Assembly: GCA_019722365.1 (NCBI GenBank)
Contig: JADFUC010001040.1
Location: 124,001 to 188,000 of the forward strand
Reading direction: 5' to 3'
Origin: Lithospermum erythrorhizon
Lineage: Eukaryota; Streptophyta; Magnoliopsida; Boraginales; Boraginaceae
DNA: 64,000 nt
Part shown: one piece after another, positions 36,667 to 50,320 of the stretch
Layout of the letters: each line of letters opens with the position of its first letter
How positions within the stretch are numbered: position 1 is the stretch's first letter
Translations under genes and position numbers: made by a program
The notes under the pieces: model-generated
Told to the model about the DNA's origin: nothing
The model's input: the letters and a program-made list of their open reading frames with translations, nothing else
Databases searched by the model: none

Positions 36667-37602
36667 TTGAGAATGAGGCAGGGATGATGTGTGTATTGTA
36701 GTATCAAATTTAACTCGACCAATTTCTTTGTTGTTAGTGTTGTATATCATATACTTTGCTAGGGGAGTGGAACTGCCTCAATTTAATTTGTTTTTTGTTT
36801 CAAGATTGGACTGGGATGTTTTATAGTGGGTTATCTATTTTGTTTTCATGTGTACAGATTCCGAACAAATAACAACATACAACAAACTCAATATCATATT
36901 TTTAAATAATTACAAATGTCGAAGAAAATATAAAGTAAATTATGTTAGAAAAAAAGTGCATGATAAAAATAATATCGTTTTAACCATGATTTTCAAAAAA
37001 AAGGTTTGATGGTACACTTATACTTGCACTAAGCTACCTTGCTTACCATAGGTTCGCCTATGCATTTAACAGACTAAGCCATATGGCTTCTGCATGAAAA
37101 GAGCATTTGACTATTTTAATTGAAACGTAAATTTCACTACTCTATTGCTTCAACAAATTCATCAAAATTAGTTCAAAGGCAGAACAGTGAATTGCTCAAT
37201 TTTATCTCTTTTTTACTCACTATATCCTCAATTACCAACTTGTAATTAATTAAGAAAATATGTGATTCAAGTATTAAAACTAATCAATTTCTCCACACTT
37301 GATTTATTGTTTATCCTCAAGCAATTGGAATAATAGTCAAGAGTTTGTTTAAGTTTCATAGACACAGTTCAAACCACTATAACATGTTATCATAATGCAA
37401 TCAATTATTGGTTGAAACTCTTCCAACTTGGGGAAATATAACATCATCAATTCACCAAGCAAACAATCTCTTAGTGGATCTTTTATTTGTCATGGAAGTC
37501 AAGTGAATCAAAATGTCTATTCTTTATACTCAAACTGTACCATAGACTTGGCTATATGTCTATCAGAACTCTTGAAGAAAGCTTCATTCTTCCCTTCAGG
37601 CT
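36667..37602. other. Convergent 3' spacer, HIPP / alpha-mannosidase
   Basis: Holds the 3'UTR of the plus-strand HIPP gene and that of the minus-strand mannosidase gene. The DNA is AT-rich; no gene or repeat was recognised. Confidence 0.5.
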
Positions 37603-40600
37603 TCAAAACCTTATCAGAAACGTACGAATTTCCATAGGACCAAGCTCAACAACGAGAGTCGACATATTTACCGGACCACCTCTGAGCGGTTCAGGTTCAA
37701 TCACATTGTCGCCTTGAACGTTCCATGCCATTCTCTTCATTGCATGCTTCTCTTGGTTTGCAGATAAGCTTGTTTCTTGGAGACCCTTGATCTGAAAATT
37801 AAGCACAAACATAAGACATCGAATAAGGCTTTATTGACCATCCCGGACAATAGTTGAACGTACCGTTTTTCCAGCAAACATCTTTCCCAGTTCAACTTTT
37901 GCTAATGTAGAGTGTTCTGCATCTTCACCAGCCTAATACACACATAACATCAGTTAACTGCAACATGCTGACTTAAGTCCAGTGACGGATCTAAGATTTT
38001 ATCTGGCGAACATAACATGATAATTTGAAGTGTAAATTTTGAAATTTCAAATATGCAAGGGGTTACTAGCCCCTCTAGCAACCCTTTGATCCCCCAGAAC
38101 TTTTTTCCAGCAATAGAAATTCGTCAACAATTTCACGCATCTTACAATATAAATACACCATGTAAAGATATTAAACACAAAGACCATTAGGCTCCATATT
38201 TTCTAAGCCTAGAATTGATCTCCGACCTTGAATAAAATGATCTCTTCGAAGTTTTAACATCTGTCTAATTACCACATATGCAAGATTTTTCTGTCGTTTC
38301 AAAATTTTGATTCAGATTAACTATTGTGTAATATCTCTAGGAGTGTCTTGGAAAAATATTAGATTGTTACCTCATATAAATGCGCTAGACGGAAGAGGAC
38401 ATGCCCATTTTCCAACTCCTGTGAAGTATATGTCAGGAATAGTTCAAAGAAGCGATGTTCATAACAATGTTCTTAAATGATATTTTACCTGAAGAGTAAT
38501 TAGTGCAACATTATGAGGTAAGCTATAATTTTGATCCATTGCTGACGCTGTTGAATGTTTAGAAGCTTTCCAAACATCAGGTTTCTGCAATATGAGATTA
38601 CACATCACAAGAGTGATCCAAAGAAGAATCCTGTAAGAAATATATTTTAGCAAATCAAGGGCATCTTACCTCATGTGTAAAAGCTAGAAGAAGAGGTGAG
38701 TAGATTTCCTGTCCAGTTGTTCGACGCCACTGAGATCCAGTACCTTTCTTGTTGATGTTCATATAATAATTTCCTCGAATCTGTTCAATCAAGTTTACTT
38801 CTTAGGAATGGCTATCTCAACGAGTGCTATTAAAATGCAGACTGATAGATAAGGGTCGCTTATTCTAGGCGTGAAACAATTTTTCATTCACAGTTATACA
38901 GTGATACCTTTAATCCCTCACATCTGTTTTCCACACAAACTGTCTCATCCAGGGGCTCACCTACTCCTCTAGAGTCATCAACATTGATGCGCCTGAAATA
39001 TATGCAGAAGTTCATTACAATAGAAATGTTCACATAATGAAGAAATCCAATTGGTGTGCTTAAACGGGATACTTAAGTATGGTTCATAACTCTAACATTG
39101 TGAACTTATATTGATTTGGTACCCAATACCCCATAATGCACCCAACATGGGAATGAAAAAATTGTAGAACATAATTTGAACCTGTCTACATTTTCGAATC
39201 CGAGCTGGATGCATTATTGGGTATGCGGTTAGTATAGGTACCCTAATATCCGGCTTAAGCATCATGCATAAGCACCATATTTAACCACCTAATTCATAGC
39301 TTTAAATACTACTCCGTAGTATATAGGTGACCTAGAGCAAACCTGTGGAGCATAAGTTCTAATTGACCATCATGGATGCTAGCGGCTCCAACAGCACGAT
39401 CGACCAAAACAGAGAATTCTGTTTGCCCATCTTCAATGAATATTCCAAGGTTTACCTGTAAATAATTTTCATAAACTACAACACCAGAGTTTAACATATA
39501 TCAGACACAAGATTGAACCCAAAACACTATAATTGGTTTTGGAGGTCGAGGCAAATTCGATGGAGGACACTATATGTTTATCCAGATATCATTTACTAGA
39601 AACCACAAATTCAGAATCTCTGTCCAGCATTTGGTTGTAAAGTCTCTTGATAAAACTGTTCTATATTGATGCCAAATGGAGTAACATGATAGTCCAGAAT
39701 GAACTCAAATTGTCCGAAGTTAAGGTTGAACAGTTCTGTACGACTGCCCCCTTAGCAATCACCCCTCACTTGAAATTTATATGTTTGGACATAAAATGAG
39801 ATGGAACTCTTTAGAGTATGTTACCGGATAGTAATTCCCTGCTACAGGTTGAGTCACTGTCAAGTTCCAGTCAGTCCTATAATTACGTACCTGAAATACA
39901 TTTTAGAAAGAGAACAAAACACTTCAGAGTACCAGATGCGAGATTTGGAAGGCAACACAACACTTAAAACTCATACAAAAATCACTGGTGAATTAGCAAC
40001 ACGGAAGAATCATATGGAATTACCCTCTTAATAAAGTCTCTCCCATTGGAGTCGGTATAATATGTTTTGTTTGTCACCATGTTAGCCGTCATCCTTGTAA
40101 TTACTTCTTTTCCAACATCATTTGTAGGTATTGGTCCAATCTTCAGAATTTAGATATTTCAGAAATGGACATCTTTCAGTTAGATAAATACTTAACCCTT
40201 CAGTGATGGCATTTTGAAATAGAATGGATCGAGTATATGCAAGACAAATGTTTTGGAAGAGCAGGCAGGGAGGTTAACTCACTGTAAACTCAACTTCAGC
40301 ATGATCTTTGTCTCTGTAAACTCTTGTTACCTGGTTAAATAAGACATTGTTCACTAATCAGATGATTATTATTTGAGTTGTCAACTTGAAAAATAAAATC
40401 GATGGAAAAATGTTGTTTCCAAGACTCAGTTTTCTAAAAAATAACAAGGGAGATGAGTCATCCATGGATTCAAGAATAGGTTATTACCGAGTTATTAACG
40501 AACTGATTAAAATACAACCTGGTATATCCATGAGCCAAAAACTTGATGAATTTCATCGAATAGAGGTCCACGGATAACTTTTAAGGTAACCTGCACTAAG

Positions 40601-43600
40601 AAGGGGTACTATTAACTAAATAAAAAAAATATCTCTTCCAAATAATGAGTCCATGGATATGGAAGAAGCCAGACAATAGAGTCATACGTCCCAATTATGT
40701 TAAACAAATTAAAGCAGATGGCAATAGTTTAGAAAGAAGTAACGACATACATTTTCTGAAACCATTTGAGGGGATCCATCTGGTCGGAAAATATATGCCC
40801 CTGAAGGCTACCAGAGAGAATAAAGTAGATTCTGAATAGATAATCACACGAAAAATTTAATCTTATTACATGTTCTTTCTAAATTTTTCTTACCTGGGGA
40901 TCCGTATCACCTTCGCTTGAAGCATACCAAAGATAGCTTTGGTGAATAGGTATATCAACCTAGACATTACAGTAACAATATGGTGGCTGTTAATCGCCAC
41001 TTGAAATATTTTTTAGGGTAATCAGAAAGAAAAGTAAATTGAGGATAATAACATCATTTGAGGTGAGCTTTTGATGTCAACAGTTAGAATACAACAATAT
41101 TATGATCTTGAACATTTCATTGCTCTAAGTTCTTTTAAGATAAGTTAAATTTAAGAAAAATCATATGGGCAAACTCTAACTTCATCTTGAAGTTTAAAAG
41201 CATGAAAACTCTACGAGTTACACAAAACTAAGACTGGAGAAGGTAAGTAGCGGTATTTTATCATTCTGTCACACACATCATATATTTTTTTTTTTTGATT
41301 TCTGTAATAAGTATGGGCTATGTTACAGGATTTTGAAATCATGTAGCAAGAAATATAAAAAAAGAAACATCGGACTCCATCTACTTGCCATACAATTGGC
41401 TATATTTTTGTTTCTGAATCACAGCAGGAGTATCAAGAATAAAAGTGACAGAAGAATTATTGAATTTACTATTGAAAATGCATGTACTGAAATTCAAATT
41501 CCATTTAGTATTGGTTACATATGGTTATACAATCTGATGACACAAGAAAGACAAAGTGCATACTTGAAGCCAAGCTATGAATGTACGAAAGAACTCACAT
41601 CAGTTTTTCTGTTAAACATACGTTTCAGCTGTCCAGATTTTGAAGAAAACTGCATCTTTAGTTTCCCAGGCCCGATTTCAATAGTTTCATTCTCGGAATG
41701 GTCCATCAAAGAGAGAGATCCCCTTCTCTTGTGTCCTGTGCCATAAAGAGTGGAAATTTCATACTGAAAATTCTATATGTGTACGCAAGTCGTCGCACAC
41801 TCACTCCCATAGGATGCAAGACTTATGGTTCGGGATTCCAATATTAAAGAAGGAATCTATTCTGCAAATGAGCACCAAAAAAGCCAAATCATTACTGGAG
41901 TACCTTTCTGAGATTTCTTAGAAATGAAATAAGTATTCCATCCCATAGGTGGCACATATACTGGAAATGAAATCCAATACTTTGGGACTTGTCCTTGGGA
42001 TATTCCTAGATATGCATCAACATAGAAGTTTCGTAACTCGATGGTGACATTATCAACTTCTACATATTGCACCTCAACCGAGTTTCCTGCCGAATCTTGG
42101 ACAACAAGATTTCTATCATTTACCTGTTGAATTTATTGTTAAAGGTTATTCGTAGCAAAGAATTCAACTGTTATCTTGATTTGCTGAGATCAAAATTTTT
42201 TTAGAAAAAAAAATGTTTCTGCAAATGATTGAGGCCAAACTCTTTTCAAAACTCACTTAGACATGAACAACATACCGGGAATCTGACAATATCGCCACGA
42301 TTCCACCCTAGTGAATTATACACCACAACAGCCTGTAGATCAACATAGCTCAGATTGATACGTAAAGAGCATATTTTGTGATCCCTAAAGAATTACCAAT
42401 GAACAAAAGATGTAAGAATTTACCAAACTCTTATCTTCCGGAATATGTTCTTCTGTTGGTGGACAAAAGCTTATATTAAGTAATTGGCACTGCAAACAAT
42501 TGAGATCAATATGGAGAAGATAAGCATTAGGTGAACTCTACTACCATATCAGCAAATAAAAAAGTTAAGATAGTTCTTTTAAAACAGTCAATTAACCCAA
42601 TCCCTGTTCACTACACCCTTACCGTTCTTGTACCTCCCCACTTATTCAAAGATGACATTTAGGGGTACGGTTTAGGAGAAAGATGAAATTCCATCATAAT
42701 GTCACCTGGCTGAATATTACTGAGGCTGCCCCACATTGATCTTTAGCTTTCAAATCAACAAGACATGAGAAAGCTTTATTTACTACCTTCTCCGCCTAGC
42801 AAAGGAAGTTATTTTGGAGTCAACGAAGGAATCAGATTTTGTTAAACATCATCATAGAAAGTGCATCATAGAGTTAAGTTTGATCAATAAAAGTAAAAAC
42901 TGACCTCAGAAGCTCCAAGGGCCAATCGTTTTGCATAGTCATTTGTAGTATGCTGTTTAGCAGTTCCAGTGACAGCATCATGGTGTTGTGCAATTCCTAA
43001 AGCATCTCCAAGACTTAAAGTGTTAGGCTCCTGTGATCTCCTTCTTATCAGAAACTCAAGTTGGCGAGCCGCCTAAAATTTCACCAAAGTCAAAAACATT
43101 GGTTTTGAAGATAAAATCAGTTTTCGGAGCTGAACAGATGCAGACATTTAAAGTAAAAAATTACCAGATAATAGCCACTCAACATACGGACATAACCTTT
43201 CAAGGCTGGCCTGCTGGTGTAGAAACCAGTCCAATAGGCATCTGCACCATCAGCATATCTGGAGAATTTTTTTCATATTTTAAATATAATATACTTCGTC
43301 AGAATGTAGATTTGATAAAGTATAAGTTGATGGCTTGATGCTCACGGGAAATAATCTTCAGTCTTCAAAGGCCACGACTCATTAGCAACATTTTTTGCAT
43401 CTGTATAGACAGATGGTGTGGAATATAATACATTGACTCGACCATCCTGTTATTTATATTGAAATCTCTTACAAGGTTCCAACGTATATACCATATAATA
43501 AAAAATATACATACATGTTTCTAAAATTTCTGGAGATCCTACCTTGTTAACATAATGAATCAACTTATCCATTTGCTTGAACCAAGATTCAGCATATGAA

Positions 43601-45657
43601 TATTGGAAGTCATCTCCCATCGTCCACATAATATGATTAGTTTGTGTCACGTTGGCCTTGCAATAGCACAATTCAAACATAGGTAATTCTCAATCTAGTT
43701 TTTCGCTTTTTGGATAGAAGAAATTTAACTTGGAAACGAAGTAATAACTTCCAGAAATGGGATAGAAAAAGTCGAACTGAGTTTATACCTGAACCAAGGC
43801 AGCGGCAACAAAATCTTGTACACGTTTATTGACATTGTAGTCAAATAGGAGTGGATCATCCTACAGTTTTAGCATGCGAAAGAAGATGATATTTTGAGAA
43901 CGGGATAATCAATTTACACAGAATAAATTTTAGAAATCAGACCTGGACTGGCTCAAAACTGTCAAAAACTTCAAAATGGAATCCTTGTGGTGGACTATAG
44001 TGAACCGGAAATGCATTGGCGAAAAGCTGTACTATATGAATAATAATAGAGAAGCAATACATTAGGAGAAAACCTGAAAATATGAGTCTAGGATAAAAGC
44101 TTTATCATTATACAACAAAACAATCATAACCTGTAATGAAGAACCAAATGTCTTGGAGCCTCGCCATATAACTTCAAGAGTTTTATCTCCCTTGCGCTTT
44201 GCTCTGTCTTGATAATCAATTCGCGCAAAATGGACAGAATCAAAGCCTACCTATAAAGAATGTAACAAAAACACATGGATCGAAAAAAATTAATATAGGC
44301 TGATAAGTTGTGATACGACAACTCGAGTGCTTCTAGCAAAAAAATAAAAAATTTGGTACTACCTCAGCCCCAAGTAGGTAAGCTTGCACCGCGGAGTGCC
44401 CAAATGGATCGATCTGCCATCCAGCACGAGGTGTTTTATTAAATTGGTTTTTAATCATTTGATGTCCAAGAGTTGTTTGGTCAATCATGTCGATATAATG
44501 ACAGGTTGCTTCATCATGCATACACCAACCCCCATTTCTGAAACAAGCATATTTCATTATCGTAACTTTTATGTAATACTACATATTGCACTTAGGTGGT
44601 TGCCAGAAGGATTCATACACAAATTCCAGTTGGCCGCTATCTACAAGTTTTCTTACTGATTGCTGAACCTCTGCACTTTGCCTTCTCCACCATCTATCGA
44701 AAAATGCCTGAACATAAGTTAGAATAACTCATACATCTCAAGTCATTGCTAGACAACATATGAATCTAAACCATTTCGGATCACCAAAAACTAACGAAAT
44801 CGAGTGTGACTAGCAAGCTAGCTACTTTTAAGATCAGATTATTGATCAAATTAAGTACTTAACAGCATCAAAGAACGAAGGAAAATAACTACTGTACTAA
44901 ATTTGTAAGTGTACCATTTCAGCAAACACAAACTTCCTGTAAGGGTCTCGAAGCAATGACATAACGACAGAGTCCAGAATATTCTCTACACAAGCAACCT
45001 GCATTAACGATATCCAAGGAGACTATCAGTGAAAGAACTAGGGGTGTCCAAGGGTAGTCGCTCCGCTAGAAATAAAAATTCTACCTCCATCCCAAAATGA
45101 TAGTCTAGTTTCATTTTCAATAGTCAAATAACACATGTTACTGCCTTAATAGGTTGAATCAAATTTATCATGTTAAGATAACATATCTTTTCATCTTCCT
45201 CGCTACATATTTAGTTCCCCCTTTAAATTCTACACATATATACTTCGCCATGAACCCCGAATTCTAGTCACGCCGGACCTTTAGTATTCTATAATTAGCC
45301 TAACCATAAAATATGGTTCCACCACTGGAATTCAATGTACTTATTATTATTATTATTGTTATTTTTGTAATTAGCACTTTAACAATAATCAAATAAACTA
45401 CTAGTTCATTCAAAGTTGAGAGCATTTTACATAATCACATACTGAAATTAATTAACCTGAATAGAGTTATTTGATCCAACATAGTATTGATCAATTGTCT
45501 TAAGCCACCCAACATCATCATGGGAATGTGGTACAAGATGAACATTTAGCTTGTCTGCAACTATTCCTGCACCAGTTTCGTACCCTTTTGCTTTTACAAC
45601 TAAATATGAAACATACAAAAATATTATACTCGAAAAACCAATCAACCAATCCCCCAT
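37603..45657 (-). CDS. Alpha-mannosidase, glycoside hydrolase family 38
   Basis: Lysosomal-type class II alpha-mannosidase; the family trims mannose from N-glycans in the vacuole or cell wall. There are 29 phase-consistent GT-AG exons, 1002 aa. In gene order: 45657-45457, 44998-44915, 44707-44619, 44537-44363, 44250-44131, 44026-43943, 43860-43789, 43656-43543, 43446-43346, 43258-43165, 43072-42905, 42795-42706, 42489-42424, 42332-42276, 42123-41904, 41735-41599, 40959-40894, 40807-40751, 40590-40519, 40330-40283, 40140-40024, 39890-39825, 39455-39343, 38992-38908, 38780-38670, 38584-38489, 38418-38371, 37932-37864, 37791-37603. An N-terminal hydrophobic signal ([18 protein letters not shown]) is followed by [12 protein letters not shown] (zinc His/Asp, residues 41-52), the nucleophile motif [10 protein letters not shown] (Asp168) and [10 protein letters not shown] (His408/409). 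The C-terminus is [14 protein letters not shown]. Every active-site motif is intact. An upstream in-frame Met would add 29 residues and bury the signal peptide, so I chose 45657. Confidence 0.96.
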
Positions 45658-47399
45658 TTTTTCACTCCACTGACCACTTAGTGAACTCTGTTCAATGTAA
45701 CATAAAGATACATAATGCGTAATTATTATATGGGCAAACGACACAAGACATTGCTCAAGTTCATTTATTTATTATTCCGTATTTCGATCACCTATAGTCA
45801 AAATTTCGACTCTTTTAATCACTCATGTTCAAAAACCAACTCAAATAAGTACTTCCATTAAATTTGAGTGATGTACTTTGTCATTCGCACTTATTATATT
45901 CGCTCTATTAAAAAAGATTTTCAATTTTGATTTTCAAAATTAAAAACTTTATAGTCTTAATAAATAAACACACAACTTTGATTTAAATCAAAATTATCGT
46001 GTTAATAATAAAATATTAAATAATATATATAAAATAATTTATTAGATTATAAAAGTTGACCATCGAAATTTATAAATATACAACCTTGGAGTATTACATT
46101 GGATTTACACATTAATTGTCATTTTGGCATGTAATGAAGCCGGCAAGCAACAAGATATGTTTAGTTTGAGGTTTTTGAAACGTTAGCATGGATGATTCCT
46201 ATGATAATTTATAGTTAATTAAATTGATAAGGACAATTAATAGTAACTAAATTGGTTTATTGTGCATGGTTACAATAGTATTGTACTTGTAAAAATTGCC
46301 GCCGCGAAAACTTTAGGATTGAAATCGAGGTGTTTATGTTATGTTCTTGACTTGTCCTAGTTAGAGTATTTTTGTCGTGGTAATTTCAATGGCAAATTTA
46401 GTATTTTTGTAAAATTGAGGTTTATCGTGTACGCATTTAAAAAATAGCATATGTGGATTTTCGGTATAAAAAAAAAGGCAAATGATGTACATGTTGAGTA
46501 GGGAATAGGGATATGGCTTTATTATCTTATACTCTTTTCGTTTTGTTTTTTTAATTGTCATTCTAACATTTTTTTTAACTTGTTATTCTATATTCTCTAA
46601 ACATATTTATGTTTCTTTTTACTATTATATTCCTAGATATTGAAATCAGTAGCTCTTGATTGTGTAATTCCTTCATTCCAAGAACATGTCAATTTTGAAT
46701 TTTAGGGGTTAATCTTAATAGATTTTGAAGCTTTTTATTTGAGACATATAATTTTAGTTTCATCGAAACTACCATATCAATAAGAAAGTAGATTTACTAT
46801 ACTATACTACTAATTAATATATATTTCATTGAATATTATATACCTCTTTCGCTTTTTAATTTGTCGCTTAGCCTAAATTTTTCTTCAAAAGCTCCAAAGA
46901 AATCTGAAGTGTGTGCACTAAATCGGTGAAATACGATAATATACCCTTACCTCGGTACTTGGGAGCATAGTGCTCACGGCACTATTGTAATTCATTAAAG
47001 AAGCGGTGACATTTACATTTTAATGAAATTTTTGATTACTTTTTCTTTTTACTAATCTATGTATAAATTGCTAGAACAATAAATAAATAAAAATGAAGGA
47101 AGCAATGTATATTATATAATGTATTTGAGTTTCAAAATTTGAAAATCTAAACATAAAAAATTCAAGAATAAAACAAGATATGAGTGTCATCCATTATACA
47201 CTATACAACTACATTGGTGTTTGGTAACCTGCTCTGGAGCAAGAAATAACTACAAATGTTGACAAGAGAAAACGATCAATTGCTGAAAGTTCCAAACATT
47301 TATACTCCGACAAAATCATATATGTACAATCAATCCATTAAGTAAAATACTGAACATAGCTATAACCACCTACAAACATACATGTGCACATTAATTCAT
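45658..47399. other. Promoter of the mannosidase gene and gene-free spacer
   Basis: AT-rich sequence upstream of the minus-strand mannosidase and downstream of the ARO pseudogene. No coding motif, and no delimited mobile element. Confidence 0.45.
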
Positions 47400-48646
47400 T
47401 TATATTCAGTTTGCAACAATGATTCCACCTTCATCTTTGATCATATAAGCTCGCTTCAATGCCCATTAAGAACTGTGAGCACTCCCAGCCTGCCTAGTTC
47501 TTCGCTATCTGGAACGTGCAACGCGGTGTAGCATAGAAGAATCAATGCATAGCCTTGAACAATGCAGGCTTCCCTGGAAACCTCGCCCTCTCGCTCATCA
47601 AGCAGCCTAACTAAAGGACTAATCATGTCTCAGTAGCTCGAAATGTCCTTGCTAGGTTCCCAATAGCCTTAATGCACGGAATAAGCAATTCCGAATCAGC
47701 AAGCTCGATAATTCTCAGCAATTGGTCAACAACAGCTTTGCAAGCAGGGGAACTCGGCTTAAAGGCTGATCTTCTAAGCTCAGCATCTTCCTCTGCTACT
47801 GATGTTATTTCCATGAATAGAAGTCGTTTTGCTAACAATAGCATACTTACTATGCTCTTGAACTGTCTCGAAAGCTAAATGACTAACAAGTAACGTAATC
47901 GTATTATGCTGAGCAAAAATATCCTGACATTTCGAATAATGTGATACCAATTCAGACACAGCCCAAGCAACAATTGCTTGAACTTTCACAGGACCTTCCT
48001 TAAGGATTTTCGCAAACACGGAGCATACACCGGAATGTACCATATGTTCAACGCTTTCAAGGTCACGTCCCAAAAGTCCAATAGCTCTAGCAGCATTCTC
48101 TTGCCCTTCCAATTTCCCTTCTTTAACCAACTTCAACAGAGCCCCAACGCCTCCTTCTTCGATTATCAACTTCCCATTACGATCATTATCACGAGCTAAT
48201 GACACTAACGATGAGGCCGCATCAGCACGAAGATCACCCGACCCCGTGTACAAAATGGCAATGTGCTCCCAGATTAAGCCCAACATTGGCTCATTGGCAG
48301 CAATGGGAGGCAGTCCAAAGTACTCGTCTTCACGGTCCCAAGGAGCCGAGACTCGGAGGAGCCAAGAAACATCTCCAATTGAGTTTTCAAGCCAAAATGT
48401 GACTTTACGGAATTGGGCAGTTGGAATAATAGTGAAGACTCTTTTGACTAGACTATGGCTGCGACATTTCAATACAATAGCTAAGGCTTTATCAAGAACT
48501 TGCTCTGTATCATCAATGATCCTCCTTGTGGGGCGTTCGTAGAGCTCGTTGCTTGCACGTGCCGCTTGACAGACGAGGTACACGAGCTTTTCTGGCTCAT
48601 AGCATTCTTGCTTGAAAATGGAGGATTCATCTGCACATTTTATCAC
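47400..48646 (-). pseudogene. ARO: Armadillo-repeat-only (ARO) protein, degraded copy
   Basis: Homologous to plant ARO proteins (armadillo repeats; tip-growth polarity in Arabidopsis). An acceptor-like CTACAG at 48646 opens a long frame: QAARASNELYERPTRRIIDD, SIGDVSWLLRVSAPWDREDE, then arm repeats (GLIWEHIAILYTGSGDLRAD, GGVGALLKLVKEGKLEGQEN) to KYAIVSKTTSIH. Four lesions follow. Near 47812-47820 the arm segment expected before MEITSV is missing (very roughly 100 codons) and the frame shifts. At 47621-47633 four bases are lost after RTFRATET. Near 47551-47562 about 50 codons are lost between EACI and ALILLCY. Near 47460-47475 there are small indels. No exon for the first ~20 residues was found upstream. 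The first ~300 codons are open, so a truncated product is conceivable, but pseudogene is the best reading. Confidence 0.82.
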
Positions 48647-50320
48647 CTGTAGTAGCAGAACAAAATTTTTTATATATAAGTGACGAATGAATGTACATAA
48701 TAAAATTGTACAGTAATAATTTAGGACGAAACTAATAATTATTAAAAAAATGCATATTAAAATTTTATTTTTCGATAATAAACATTCATATTTGACTTGG
48801 GTCAATTTGAAAAGATAATTTTTGTGACTTGTTATCACAAGGGTAAGTCTCTGGACTATTCAAATCTCCACCCCGCTTAGGCGGGAATCTCTTGGGAGTA
48901 CTTGTGCATGCCAACGGACTATTTGTGATGTATTAATTTTTCATGCAATTCCGTCACTGATTATGGAGGGAATATTTTCCTCCAAAATTAGCGAGAGATC
49001 AACGATGATATTGTGATGAAACAATTAGCAAGGGAAGATACGTCGCAAATACATATCGTAAATTTTAGAAAAATACTAAATCCAAGATTCATTTATTTTC
49101 CTTTCTAATCCTTTCTAATTGTGAGGGAAATTTGTGACCAATAGTATTTTTTAATTACTATATATGTGAATTATTTAGCTACAAATTTCAATAAGAATAA
49201 ATTCTACATGTTTTAAACAAAAAAAAAAATTGAAAATTCTTCACTTGATGATTAAATTTTTAATTATAAACTCAATTATTTTATACAAGCGCACTTTTGA
49301 AGAAAAATATGCAAATAGCTAATATTTTTAACCGTAATTATTTTAATATAATACTTTTGATTATTCAATTAAAAATAATATATTAATTTTATATCAATCT
49401 TAATAATTTTATTAAGTAGAGTCCTATAATTTCATACCATATACAACTTGTAAAAGAGTTCCTTATAATAAACAATTCTATTTGTAAAGAGTTCCTAGTA
49501 TTTTATTTTAATTAAAATTTATCAAAATATAATTATACCCTTCATTAAGGGTATTTTAGTCTGTCAAAAAGAAGAACTTTCAAGACAACTGCGCTTATAT
49601 ATATATATATTACTTTCTATATTATGCTTGTTAATTTAATAATGTCAAATCGTAATTCATTTTATTGACAACTTCCTTTCGATAGGAATTTATTAATGTC
49701 TATTTACTAAGTAACAAACTTAATAAAAGAGATTTATATTTTTTTATTATAAAATAGACTCCAGAATCTTACGTGAGTTCAAATGAATTTACTCTGTGTT
49801 TAATTTCGCATTTTATTTTAAAGGTGAAATTTGAGGTAATGGGCACGAAAATGATGAATGTTTAAGGGAAAATTTGAAAGATAAAAAATTTGAGCGGATA
49901 ATTTGAAAGGATTGCAAAGTATGTGAGGGCAAAATGAAAAAGGGCAAATGAAAAAGACAATGCTATCGGAAATCAATCTTTTTTCATTTTTTTTATTTTA
50001 TAAAAATATCAAATTGCCCAGAAATAAGCTTGAGTTAGAATACTAACGAAAAATTTAACGGCAGGATTAAGATTGAGGCTATGTGTTTAACACTTGTTAT
50101 GAAATGTGTCATTTTATAACAGGTAATAAAAATGAATATTGCAAAATATATATGGTGAAAATTGTCATTAACTTTCACCAAAAATGAATAAGGAAAGTCA
50201 ATCTCAAAATTCAATCAAGTACAAAACATACGAAATTGAAAAATAACACTAATTTGGACCACTTTTCAAATTTTACCATCTAATATTCTTGCTTAAATAA
50301 CACTCTTCCTTATAAAAAGA
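48647..50320. other. Gene-free AT-rich stretch upstream of the ARO copy
   Basis: Contains a SINE-like fragment at 48838-48915 and an (AT)n run near 49598-49611. No candidate first exon for the ARO gene was identified. Confidence 0.4.
48838..48915 (+). mobile_element. SINE-like fragment
   Basis: Contains gggtaagtctctggactatt, then ccaccccgcttaggcgggaa and tctcttggga. The cgcttaggcggga core is shared with the fragment at 19755. It is truncated, with no clear tail. Confidence 0.4.

Noticed and set aside
41333..41746. 137-aa plus-strand ORF
   Set aside because: It is antisense to mannosidase exon 16 (41599-41735) and flanking intron; the composition is not protein-like and the minus-strand exon fits the GH38 family exactly.
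47978..48542. Plus-strand ORFs
   Set aside because: Reading frames antisense to the conserved armadillo repeats of the ARO copy.
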